A stretch of DNA of 64,000 nt from Polaribacter sp. BAL334. GTDB lineage: Bacteria > Bacteroidota > Bacteroidia > Flavobacteriales > Flavobacteriaceae. The position numbers and the translations under genes are program-made. Location: contig NZ_JADWOV010000271.1 of NCBI RefSeq assembly GCF_015767435.1, positions 1 to 64,000 of the forward strand, in the 5' to 3' direction. This document shows positions 51,822-59,324 of this stretch, in pieces. The notes below the pieces were generated by a model, which did not search any database, was not told where the DNA came from, and saw only the letters and a list, made by a program, of their open reading frames with translations. How positions within the stretch are numbered: the first letter of the stretch is position 1; every line of letters starts with the position of its first letter.

Positions 51822-51849
51822 CTGAACTTTGAACTTTAAACTAAAAAAA

Positions 51850-53163
51850 ATGGAATTAAAAGATAAAATACTCTCTTCATACGTGGCTTTTGAAAACGAA
51901 ATGGACATGAATTCTGACATTCATGAAATTCGTACAAAAGCATTTGAAAACTTTGAGAAATTGGGTTTTCCAACAAAAAAATTGGAGGCTTGGAAATACA
52001 CTTCTTTAAATCCTATATTAAAAAATGATTTTTGTATTCTTCCAAATAAAGAGGTTTCTGTTGATTTGGCAGAAGTAAGAAAATATTTTATTTCTGATAT
52101 AGATTCTTATAAAGTTATTTTTATTGACGGAAAATACAGCTCATTCTTATCAGAAACAACGCATGATACCATTGATGTTTGCTTGATGTCTGCAGCTTTA
52201 ACAAAGCCAAAATACAAAGTTGTTATTGAAAATTATTTCAATAAAATAGCAAAACAGGACAACCTGACTTCTTTGAACACCGCTTTTGCAAAAGAAGGTG
52301 CTTACATTTATATTCCAAAAAATGTGGAAGTTCAAAAACCAATTCAAATTATCAATTTGACAACGGGTGCTGAAATTGCAACCATGATGCAACCTAGAAA
52401 TCTGATTGTTGTTGAAGAAAATGCACATGTTCAAATCATTGAACGTCATCAAAGTTTAAACTCAAATGCGGTTTTATCAAATGTAGTTACAGAAGTTTTC
52501 GTGGGAAGAAATGCGACTGTTGATTATTACAAAATCCAAAATGATAATTTGAATGCATCTTTGGTTGATAACACCTATATTGAACAAAAAACAAATAGTG
52601 AAGTATCCGTTCATACCTTTTCTTTTGGTGGAAATATCACCAGAAACAACTTAAATTTTTATCAAAGAGGAGAACATATCAACTCGATTTTGAAAGGAAT
52701 CACCATTATTGAAGAAAAACAACATGTGGATCATCACACTTTGGTGCATCATATTGAACCAAATTGCGAAAGTCATCAAGATTATAAAGGAATTTATGAT
52801 GAGCGTTCAACAGGTGTTTTTAATGGAAAAGTAATTGTTGAAAAAGAAGCACAAAAAACGAATGCTTATCAACAAAACAATAATGTTTTGGTAAGTGATA
52901 AAGCTACTGTAAATGCGAAACCTCAACTTGAAATTTTTGCTGATGATGTAAAATGTTCACATGGTTGTACCATTGGTCAATTGGATGATGATGCATTATT
53001 TTACATGCAACAACGTGGAATTCCGAAAAAAGAAGGAAAAGCATTATTGATGTATGCCTTTGCAAATACGGTTTTAGACAGCGTAAAAATCCCAGAAGTT
53101 AAAAAGAGAATTACAAAATTAATTGCACAAAAACTGAAAGTAAATATTGGTTTTGATTTGTAA
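51850..53163 (+). CDS. sufD: Fe-S cluster assembly protein SufD
   Basis: A 437-residue partner of SufB and SufC. It has a beta-helix core with EENAHVQIIERHQSLN and TIIEEKQHVDHHTLVHH, and the C-terminal region CSHGCTIGQLDDDALFYMQQ with the conserved Cys and His near residue 375. The frame opens at 51829 but the ATG at 51850 (MELKDKILSSY) is the usual start. Its last 41 codons and stop (53037-53163) reappear downstream at 54619-54745 after an ATPase gene. The original operon end may therefore have been displaced here. Confidence 0.95.
   Translation: MELKDKILSSYVAFENEMDMNSDIHEIRTKAFENFEKLGFPTKKLEAWKYTSLNPILKNDFCILPNKEVSVDLAEVRKYFISDIDSYKVIFIDGKYSSFLSETTHDTIDVCLMSAALTKPKYKVVIENYFNKIAKQDNLTSLNTAFAKEGAYIYIPKNVEVQKPIQIINLTTGAEIATMMQPRNLIVVEENAHVQIIERHQSLNSNAVLSNVVTEVFVGRNATVDYYKIQNDNLNASLVDNTYIEQKTNSEVSVHTFSFGGNITRNNLNFYQRGEHINSILKGITIIEEKQHVDHHTLVHHIEPNCESHQDYKGIYDERSTGVFNGKVIVEKEAQKTNAYQQNNNVLVSDKATVNAKPQLEIFADDVKCSHGCTIGQLDDDALFYMQQRGIPKKEGKALLMYAFANTVLDSVKIPEVKKRITKLIAQKLKVNIGFDL
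53037..53163 (+). repeat. Direct repeat, left copy (native 3' end of sufD)
   Basis: 127 bases, from AAAAGCATTATTGATG to the sufD TAA, matching 54619-54745 with three differences by eye (TAT/TAC, GTT/GTA, TTA/ATA in codon terms). Two changes are silent and one is Leu to Ile. Flanking bases differ immediately outside the block. Confidence 0.95.
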
Positions 53164-53184
53164 ATCGTTGTTTTTTAATAATTT

Positions 53185-53230
53185 AAAAAACGCAACTAAT
53201 CCCAAAATTTCGGTATTAATTGCGTTTTTT
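53185..53230 (+). terminator. Terminator after sufD
   Basis: AAAAAACGCAA (53185-53195) pairs with TTGCGTTTTTT (53220-53230) around a 24-base loop that can pair partly itself. It lies 21 bases after the sufD stop. Confidence 0.75.
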
Positions 53231-53346
53231 GTAACCATAAAAGTTTCGTTTTAACTCACTTACAACTAATTTATCAACATAAAATAAATTGAATATTTGT
53301 TTTGAGTTTTTTTAAATCTTCAAATTTTAATCATTCCAAAATAGTT

Positions 53347-53438
53347 GTGCAATTTCAAAATTAATGATAGTGTAATTTCAAAGTTAATTATTATTCAATT
53401 TCAAAGTTAATTATAGTGTAATTTCAATATTATTTATA
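53347..53438. repeat. Four 23-bp direct repeats before the ATPase gene (iteron-like)
   Basis: Units start at 53347, 53370, 53393 and 53416 with consensus close to GTGTAATTTCAAAGTTAATTATA. The core AATTTCAAAGTTAATTA is exact in two units and near-exact in the first. The last unit reaches the -7 box TATATTTG (53437-53444), so a bound protein would cover the promoter. Spacing of 23 bases is about two helical turns. Confidence 0.85.
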
Positions 53439-53444
53439 TATTTG
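53437..53444 (+). promoter_or_regulatory. Candidate -7 box of the ATPase gene
   Basis: TATATTTG matches TAnnTTTG, 18 bases before the ATG at 53463 and touching the last 23-bp repeat. Confidence 0.5.
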
Positions 53445-53462
53445 TTTGATAATAAATGATTT

Positions 53463-54620
53463 ATGAGATTAAACAGAAAGATAAAATACGAAATGGATAT
53501 CTATAAAAATAAATATCCTATTTTGGCTTTAACTGGCCCAAGGCAATCAGGGAAAACTACATTTTTACAAACCCATTTTTCAGATTATACGTATGTAAAT
53601 TTAGAAAATTTAGACATCAGAAAATTTGCAACAGATGATCCAAATGGTTTTCTAAAACAATATGATAAATACGTAATTTTTGATGAAGCGCAACGTGCTC
53701 CTGAATTGTTTTCATATTTACAAACCAAAGTAGATGAAGACAAAATTATGGGACAATACATTTTGTCTGGTTCACAAAATTTTCATCTGATGCAAAATAT
53801 TACTCAAAGTTTAGCTGGCAGAGTCGCTTTGTTTAAATTATTACCTTTTGATGTTTCAGAAATGCAAGAGGCAAATTGGCTTGATGATGATTTTGCGGTA
53901 AATCTTCAAAAAGGATTTTATCCTGCTATTTATGACAGGGATATTTCATCCAAAGTTTTTTATTCAAATTACATTCAAACCTATGTAGAACGTGATTTAT
54001 CTGAACTGATGAATGTGAAAGATTTAAAACAATTTCGGAATTTTATTTCTCTTTGTGCTGCAAGAGCAGGGCAGTTACTAAATTTGAATTCCCTTGCAAA
54101 CGAATGTGGAATTTCGCAACCAACAGCAAAATCTTGGATTTCTGTGTTAGAAAGTAGTTATATTGTGTATCAACTGCAACCTTATTTTTCTAATTTCAAT
54201 AAACGTGTTACAAAAACTTCAAAATTGTATTTTTACGATACTGGACTCCTCTGTTTTTTATTGAAAATAAACGATGCTGAAAGCGTAAAATTGAGTGCGC
54301 TCAAAGGAAGTCTTTTTGAAAACTATGTTATAAATGAGTTCATTAAAAAAAATTATCACCATAATTTATTGTTAGATTTTTGGTTTTGGAGAGATGCTGT
54401 AGGGCATGAAGTAGATTTGATTTGGCAAAATTCTGAACTTTTAAATTTAGTAGAAATTAAAGCATCAGAAACCATTATGACTGAAATGTTTAAAGGATTA
54501 ACCTATTTTGAAAAACTAAAACCATCTTTAATTCAAAGTAAAAGCATTGTACATACTGGGCTTTTTAACCAAGAGCGAACTTTAGGTAAAGTGATGAGTT
54601 GGAGAGAAATAATTTTATAA
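53463..54620 (+). CDS. DUF4143-type AAA ATPase with nuclease-like C-terminus
   Basis: A 385-residue cytoplasmic ATP-binding protein. Walker A GPRQSGKTTFL at residues 25-35, Walker B YVIFDEAQRAPE at 70-81 and sensor-like YILSGSQNFHLM near 100 mark the AAA domain. A winged-helix-like linker (NECGISQPTAKSWISVLESS) lies near residues 215-240, and TSKLYFYDTGLLCFLL near 255. The C-terminal DUF4143 region ends with EVDLIWQNSELLNLVEIKAS, with Asp318 and Glu331-x-Lys333 in the spacing of a PD-(D/E)XK nuclease fold. The function is unknown. It lies between two copies of the sufD end, preceded by four 23-bp repeats, and its stop codon TAA overlaps the second copy by two bases. These ATPases are scattered across genomes, which fits transfer. 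Confidence 0.85.
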   Translation: MRLNRKIKYEMDIYKNKYPILALTGPRQSGKTTFLQTHFSDYTYVNLENLDIRKFATDDPNGFLKQYDKYVIFDEAQRAPELFSYLQTKVDEDKIMGQYILSGSQNFHLMQNITQSLAGRVALFKLLPFDVSEMQEANWLDDDFAVNLQKGFYPAIYDRDISSKVFYSNYIQTYVERDLSELMNVKDLKQFRNFISLCAARAGQLLNLNSLANECGISQPTAKSWISVLESSYIVYQLQPYFSNFNKRVTKTSKLYFYDTGLLCFLLKINDAESVKLSALKGSLFENYVINEFIKKNYHHNLLLDFWFWRDAVGHEVDLIWQNSELLNLVEIKASETIMTEMFKGLTYFEKLKPSLIQSKSIVHTGLFNQERTLGKVMSWREIIL

Positions 54621-54745
54621 AAGCATTATTGATGTACGCCTTTGCAAATACGGTTTTAGACAGCGTAAAAATCCCAGAAGTAAAAAAGAGAATTACAAAA
54701 ATAATTGCACAAAAACTGAAAGTAAATATTGGTTTTGATTTGTAA
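54619..54745 (+). pseudogene. Second copy of the sufD 3' end (41 codons plus stop)
   Basis: A 127-base direct repeat of 53037-53163, shifted by 1582 bases. It lies in a different frame from the ATPase and has no promoter or ribosome binding site, so it is not expected to make a protein. An ATG at 54632 could in principle start a 37-residue piece (MYAFANTVLDS...). The three differences from the native copy keep the protein sense except Leu to Ile, so the fragment came from a functional sufD rather than having decayed freely. It ends just before a terminator that may be the original sufD operon end. Confidence 0.9.
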
Positions 54746-54771
54746 TTACATTTTTTTTGTATAAAACTAAG

Positions 54772-54807
54772 AAACACGCATTTAAGAAATTTTGAATGCG
54801 TGTTTTT
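54772..54807 (+). terminator. Terminator after the second sufD end
   Basis: AAACACGCATT pairs with AATGCGTGTTT around a 14-base loop, followed by T residues, 26 bases past the TAA of the sufD fragment. Its place suggests it once ended the suf operon before the ATPase insertion. Confidence 0.75.
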
Positions 54808-54833
54808 TGTTATCTTTAAGAAAATAATTTTCC

Positions 54834-55037
54834 ATGAACAGAACCATAAAATCAATATTATTGATTATCGGAATTGCTTTAACATTTTATGGAATTTATA
54901 CATTAGTCATTCCCGAAACTCAAATTTCTATTGGAGAAATCGATTTGGTAAAAGTTCAAGATAATACAAACTCCTATATTACAATTGGAATTGGACTAGT
55001 GGCTATTGTCCTAAGTTTGATAAATCCAAAAAAATAA
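54834..55037 (+). CDS. Small two-span membrane protein
   Basis: A 67-residue protein with two hydrophobic segments, IKSILLIIGIALTFYGIYTLV (residues 4-24) and ITIGIGLVAIVLSLI (48-62), joined by a 23-residue hydrophilic loop. I recognise no family. It starts 26 bases after the terminator hairpin that follows the sufD fragment and converges with the serine hydrolase gene 28 bases away. Confidence 0.6.
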   Translation: MNRTIKSILLIIGIALTFYGIYTLVIPETQISIGEIDLVKVQDNTNSYITIGIGLVAIVLSLINPKK

Positions 55038-55065
55038 TTTGAAAAGCTGATTTTCCTACGCTTTT

Positions 55066-56379
55066 TTAGTTGATTGATTGAATAATCCCACTCAAAAAAG
55101 CATTTTCATCCATCCCAGAAAGTCCCATTCTAACCACAACTAACTCTTGATCGGGCAAAATATATACACGTTGACCTTGATATCCATCAGCAAAAAACAT
55201 GTTTTTAGGAACATCTTGAAACGTTGGTGTTGCATTTAGCCAAAATTGTGCGCCATACGTTCCATCTGAAGTTGGTGTTGGTGTTGCAACATAATCTGCC
55301 CAAGTTGCATCAAATAATTGTTCGCCATTCCAGTTTCCTTTGTGCAAATACAACAAGCCAAATTTCGCCCAATCTCTAGCAGTTGCCCACGCATAAGAAG
55401 ATCCTACATAATTTCCTGCCAAATCTGTTTCTAAAACCATGGAATTCATGCCAATTTTATCAATCAAATTGGTGTGCCAAAAATCCAAATATTCTTGATG
55501 CGTTTCAAATTGATTTCTGATAATTCCTGACAATAAATTCGTGGTTCCTGACGAATAGTTCCAAGAGGCATTTATCTTGCCTGAAAGAGGCTTTATTTCT
55601 TGCGCTTTTGTCATGTCTTTTTCCAAAAAAAGCATTTTGGTAACATCCGATATATTATCATAATTTTCATCCCATTCCAATCCTGAATTCATTTGTAACA
55701 AATTATGAATGGTGATGTTTTTACGAGCATCATTTTGCCAAGATTTGATAGGAGCTTTGTCTGAAACATTCAATTTTTTTTGATGTTGTAAAATTCCGAA
55801 AATGGTACTTGTGATACTTTTTGTCATTGACCAACCTAAAATTTTAGAATTTTCATCAAATCCATGATCATATTTTTCGGCAATAATTTGGTCTTTATAA
55901 ATCACAACAACAGCTCTTGTTTTTTCATTTCCAAAAATTGAATTGACAGTTTCCTTCAATTGGTTATAATTTACATTTGCAAAAACAGTGTCCTTTTGGG
56001 GTGCATTTCCATAAGGAAAAGGTGTGACATTGTCAGATTTTGCTCTTTTTGGTTTCAAAAAAGGAGCATTTTCATCCTCTTCTGAAAGCGTTAAAACGGC
56101 ACCCAAACCTTCTCTGTAAATGGCTTTTCGTGTCAACAATCCAAAAACTGAAGAAATCGCCATTTTATGATTATCAAGATGATCAGTTGCCACATTCACA
56201 GGCGAAAAATTATTATCTGTTGCATCCGTAAAAGCCAAACTCCTTTCTGCTAAAAAAACAGAAGAAGCAGTATTTTTTGCTGAATATCCAGCAATAATAT
56301 TTAGTTTTGGATAATTCAACATCACAATCAATAAAACTGCTACTGACAGAAGTACTAAAAAACGCTTTATAATTTTCAT
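55066..56379 (-). CDS. Serine hydrolase (class C beta-lactamase family)
   Basis: A 437-residue protein with an N-terminal membrane segment (FLVLLSVAVLLIVMLNY). It has the SxxK nucleophile motif in GWSMTKSITS near residue 183, a YSSGTTNLL motif (the YxN-type site) near 278, and C-terminal DGYQGQRVYILP. Members act as beta-lactamases, esterases or D-amino peptidases in the periplasm; the specific role is unknown. It lies on the strand opposite to suf, between the small membrane gene and sufS. Confidence 0.85.
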   Translation of the reverse strand: MKIIKRFLVLLSVAVLLIVMLNYPKLNIIAGYSAKNTASSVFLAERSLAFTDATDNNFSPVNVATDHLDNHKMAISSVFGLLTRKAIYREGLGAVLTLSEEDENAPFLKPKRAKSDNVTPFPYGNAPQKDTVFANVNYNQLKETVNSIFGNEKTRAVVVIYKDQIIAEKYDHGFDENSKILGWSMTKSITSTIFGILQHQKKLNVSDKAPIKSWQNDARKNITIHNLLQMNSGLEWDENYDNISDVTKMLFLEKDMTKAQEIKPLSGKINASWNYSSGTTNLLSGIIRNQFETHQEYLDFWHTNLIDKIGMNSMVLETDLAGNYVGSSYAWATARDWAKFGLLYLHKGNWNGEQLFDATWADYVATPTPTSDGTYGAQFWLNATPTFQDVPKNMFFADGYQGQRVYILPDQELVVVRMGLSGMDENAFLSGIIQSIN

Positions 56380-56425
56380 AAAATTAGATTTTGACTATGT
56401 AAAAGTAAGAAAATGATATGGAGTT

Positions 56426-56459
56426 TTTGAATCGAATCAAATTTCAACCTTTATCTTTG
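56426..56459 (+). promoter_or_regulatory. Candidate promoter of sufS
   Basis: TTTG (56426-56429) and TATCTTTG (56452-56459) with 22 bases between them, 18 bases before the likely sufS start at 56478. It shows that sufS has its own promoter, separate from sufBCD. Confidence 0.5.
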
Positions 56460-56477
56460 TAATCTAAAATGATGATT

Positions 56478-57692
56478 ATGTTCAATGTTGCTAAAATTCG
56501 TGAAGATTTTCCCATTCTGAAAAGAGTTGTCAATGGCAAACCTTTGGTTTATTTTGACAATGCTGCTACGTCTCAAACTCCGCAAATAGTGATTGATGCC
56601 ATTGTAGATTATTATAGCAATTACAACGCAAATATTCACAGAGGAGTGCATACTTTAAGTCAAGAAGCTACTGATAAATACGAAGCTGCAAGAATCAAAA
56701 TTCAACAGCATTTCAATGCGAAACATCCGTATGAAATCATTTTTACTTCGGGTACAACTCATGGAATCAATTTAATCGCTGCTGGATTTTCCGAAATTTT
56801 AAATCCAAATGATGAAATCATCGTTTCTGCTTTAGAACATCATTCAAATATTGTTCCTTGGCAAATGTTGTGCGAAAAAACGGGCGCTATTTTAAGGGTA
56901 ATTCCTATGACTGAAATAGGAACTTTAGAAATGGAAAGGTATCATCAAATCTTGAATAAAAACACCAAATTGGTGTTTTGTAATCATGTTTCGAATGCGT
57001 TAGGAACTGTCAATCCCATCAAAGAAATTATTGATGCAGCTCACAAAGTTGGTGCAGCAGTTTTGATTGATGGAGCGCAATCAACACCTCATATTAAACC
57101 TGATTTACAAGCTTTAAATGTTGATTTTTATGTAACTTCTGCACACAAATTGTGTGGCCCAACAGGTGTTGGAATGTTGTATGGAAAACAAGCTTGGTTA
57201 GAAAAATTGCCTCCTTATCAAGGTGGAGGAGAAATGATTGAAACCGTTACTTTTCAAAAAACAACGTATGCAGGTTTGCCTCATAAATTTGAAGCAGGAA
57301 CCCCAAATATTTGTGGCGGAATTGCTTTTGGAGTTGCATTAGACTATATGAATTCCATCGGATTTGAAACAATTTCAGGGTATGAACAACAACTTTTGAT
57401 GTATGCCACAGAAGAATTATTGAAGATTGAAGGACTCAAAATTTATGGAACTGCTCCAGAAAAAACAGCCGTTATTTCATTCAATGTGGGTTCAATTCAT
57501 CCTTATGATATAGGAACTATTCTTGATAAATTAGGAATTGCTGTAAGAACAGGTCAACATTGTACACAACCTATTATGGATTTTTATAACATTCCAGGAA
57601 CAGTAAGAGCTTCATTTTCATTTTACAACACAAAAGAAGAAATTGACGTGATGATTGCCGCACTGAAAAAAGCGGTGATGATGCTTTCTTAG
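56478..57692 (+). CDS. sufS: Cysteine desulfurase SufS
   Basis: A 404-residue PLP enzyme that takes sulfur from cysteine for the SufBCD scaffold. It has YFDNAATSQTP near the N-terminus, EHHSNIVPWQ near residue 120, the Schiff-base Lys in SAHKLCGPTGVGMLYG near 225, and the persulfide Cys in RTGQHCTQPIM near 362. I chose the ATG at 56478 (MFNVAKIREDFP); 56469 adds MMI. SufE, the usual partner, is not in the window. It ends at a strong terminator. Confidence 0.96.
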   Translation: MFNVAKIREDFPILKRVVNGKPLVYFDNAATSQTPQIVIDAIVDYYSNYNANIHRGVHTLSQEATDKYEAARIKIQQHFNAKHPYEIIFTSGTTHGINLIAAGFSEILNPNDEIIVSALEHHSNIVPWQMLCEKTGAILRVIPMTEIGTLEMERYHQILNKNTKLVFCNHVSNALGTVNPIKEIIDAAHKVGAAVLIDGAQSTPHIKPDLQALNVDFYVTSAHKLCGPTGVGMLYGKQAWLEKLPPYQGGGEMIETVTFQKTTYAGLPHKFEAGTPNICGGIAFGVALDYMNSIGFETISGYEQQLLMYATEELLKIEGLKIYGTAPEKTAVISFNVGSIHPYDIGTILDKLGIAVRTGQHCTQPIMDFYNIPGTVRASFSFYNTKEEIDVMIAALKKAVMMLS

Positions 57693-57712
57693 TTTTTAAA
57701 ATTATATCTCAT

Positions 57713-57746
57713 AAAAAAAGGTTGAGAAAATTCTCAACCTTTTTTG
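57713..57746. terminator. Bidirectional hairpin terminator
   Basis: AAAAAAAGGTTGAGAA pairs with TTCTCAACCTTTTTT across AA. It lies between the convergent sufS and SGNH lipoprotein genes. Confidence 0.88.
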
Positions 57747-57767
57747 TTATCATTTATTTCCTTAAAA

Positions 57768-59306
57768 TTATCTCAATGCTGGTGAGTAATTTGTTGGATA
57801 ATCTCCTGCTTTTGCCAAACCATTGGTTGCTGTAGTAAAGTTTGTACCAAATTTAGCATCCATAGCAGCTAGAATTTTATTTGCCATCAACGCATATCCT
57901 CTTGCCGTTAAATGCACACCATCCAAACTGATTAAACCACCAACTACAAGTTTTGTAGTCATAGTATAACCATCAAATTTGATTCCTGTTGAGGCTTCTT
58001 CTAAAACTGCTTTAAAATCAACCAAAGCTACATTTGGATTAGAATTTGCAATGGCAGTAATTGTTGTATTATAAGCATCAGTAGCCGTTTTGATGGCTGC
58101 TTGTTCTTGTGGTGTAATTACCCAACTGTCAGCTAATGGATATGTTACGCCAATTGTATTAAATGGTGCTGGCGCTTCGTTTGTTGATGTTCCTATAACA
58201 CTAGATACTGGTAAAACAAATAAATCCGAAGGTGTTGCATGTCTTGCTTGTCCATATAGATTTCCCATTAATTGTGCTTGAGGAGCTGGAACTCCAGCTT
58301 GTTGCAAAGCTCCACTAATTTGAGCAGAGAAATTAACTAAATCTTCGTCTCTAATAAGTAATTTATTATTTGACGCTGCTTGCAATAAAGTAATTCTATT
58401 AGGCTGGCCTAAAGCTGTTAAAATTTGAATCACTGGCCCTAATAATTGTGTATTAAGTTGGGTTGCAGTTGCAGCATCCAAAGGAACAGGATTGTAAGGA
58501 ACTGATGTAAAATGTGCTAAATTGGTAATGTAAGGAACTGTTGCAACAACACCTTTTGCACCTCCAGATGTTAATGTAGTTACCATACTGCTAAATACTT
58601 GAGCAAATACGTTTGGATCTGTAATATCACTACCTCCATAAGTGGCAGGGTTTAAATTTCCTGTTTGATCAACACCTGATCCACCAGAAAGCGCATATCC
58701 TAACACATCATTTCCACCAATTTCAGATAAAGTGAAAAAAGTAGGTGCTTGCGCAATGGCATCTCCCAAAACAGTTGCGTTGGCACTTGATGACATTCTT
58801 GCAAAATATGGATTTGCCAATCCTAATGGAACTCCTGCAGGATTTCCATAGCCTGGTGCAACTAAATGAAAACTTTTTGCACCTGGAATACCAAAATTGT
58901 GCAATGCTCCTGTCACTTTAGTTGTCACTTCAGTTGTTGGAGTTGCTGCTAAAGTAGCAGGTCCTGAACCATTAAAAAACAACCTTGGTCCTTGTATTAC
59001 ATTTCCTGCAAAAAGCAACCCACCAATGTTATCATTCATCATTGGTTGATTAAAATCTGTACCAAATTTGCTTGCTAAAATATTTGGAAATGAATTTTGT
59101 TGAGCTGCAATAAACAATGCATTATCGGTAAAACCAGCTGTAAAAGAGGCACCAATTGCAACGTATTTAGAAAAATTCAATCCATTTGTATTTAATTCAA
59201 CTTCTGGTACAACCACTGCTGGGATATCATCTAAATCATTGTTTACATCACATGAAATGATGGCTAATGACGCTAGAAATAATCCTATATATTTATAATT
59301 TTTCAT
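57768..59306 (-). CDS. SGNH/GDSL hydrolase lipoprotein
   Basis: A 512-residue lipoprotein (lipobox IISC, Cys19). SGNH blocks are present: AIGASFTAGFT near residue 52 (nucleophile Ser), SEIGGNDVLGYAL near 200 (Asn) and DGVHLTARGYALMAN near 474 (catalytic Asp and His). The middle is long and Gly/Ala/Thr-rich, longer than in simple GDSL lipases. It probably acts on an ester or acetyl group on a glycan or lipid at the outer membrane. It follows the TonB receptor gene by 18 bases, the usual receptor-lipoprotein pairing. Confidence 0.87.
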   Translation of the reverse strand: MKNYKYIGLFLASLAIISCDVNNDLDDIPAVVVPEVELNTNGLNFSKYVAIGASFTAGFTDNALFIAAQQNSFPNILASKFGTDFNQPMMNDNIGGLLFAGNVIQGPRLFFNGSGPATLAATPTTEVTTKVTGALHNFGIPGAKSFHLVAPGYGNPAGVPLGLANPYFARMSSSANATVLGDAIAQAPTFFTLSEIGGNDVLGYALSGGSGVDQTGNLNPATYGGSDITDPNVFAQVFSSMVTTLTSGGAKGVVATVPYITNLAHFTSVPYNPVPLDAATATQLNTQLLGPVIQILTALGQPNRITLLQAASNNKLLIRDEDLVNFSAQISGALQQAGVPAPQAQLMGNLYGQARHATPSDLFVLPVSSVIGTSTNEAPAPFNTIGVTYPLADSWVITPQEQAAIKTATDAYNTTITAIANSNPNVALVDFKAVLEEASTGIKFDGYTMTTKLVVGGLISLDGVHLTARGYALMANKILAAMDAKFGTNFTTATNGLAKAGDYPTNYSPALR

Positions 59307-59324
59307 GAATAAAATGTTTTTTAA

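Noticed and set aside
53347-53438. CRISPR or plasmid origin
   Set aside because: Only four contiguous 23-mers without spacers; no replication initiator gene. An operator-like role next to the ATPase promoter fits better.
54632-54745. Expressed SufD C-terminal peptide
   Set aside because: No ribosome binding site or promoter of its own, and the DNA is a clear duplicate of the sufD end; treated as a pseudogene fragment.
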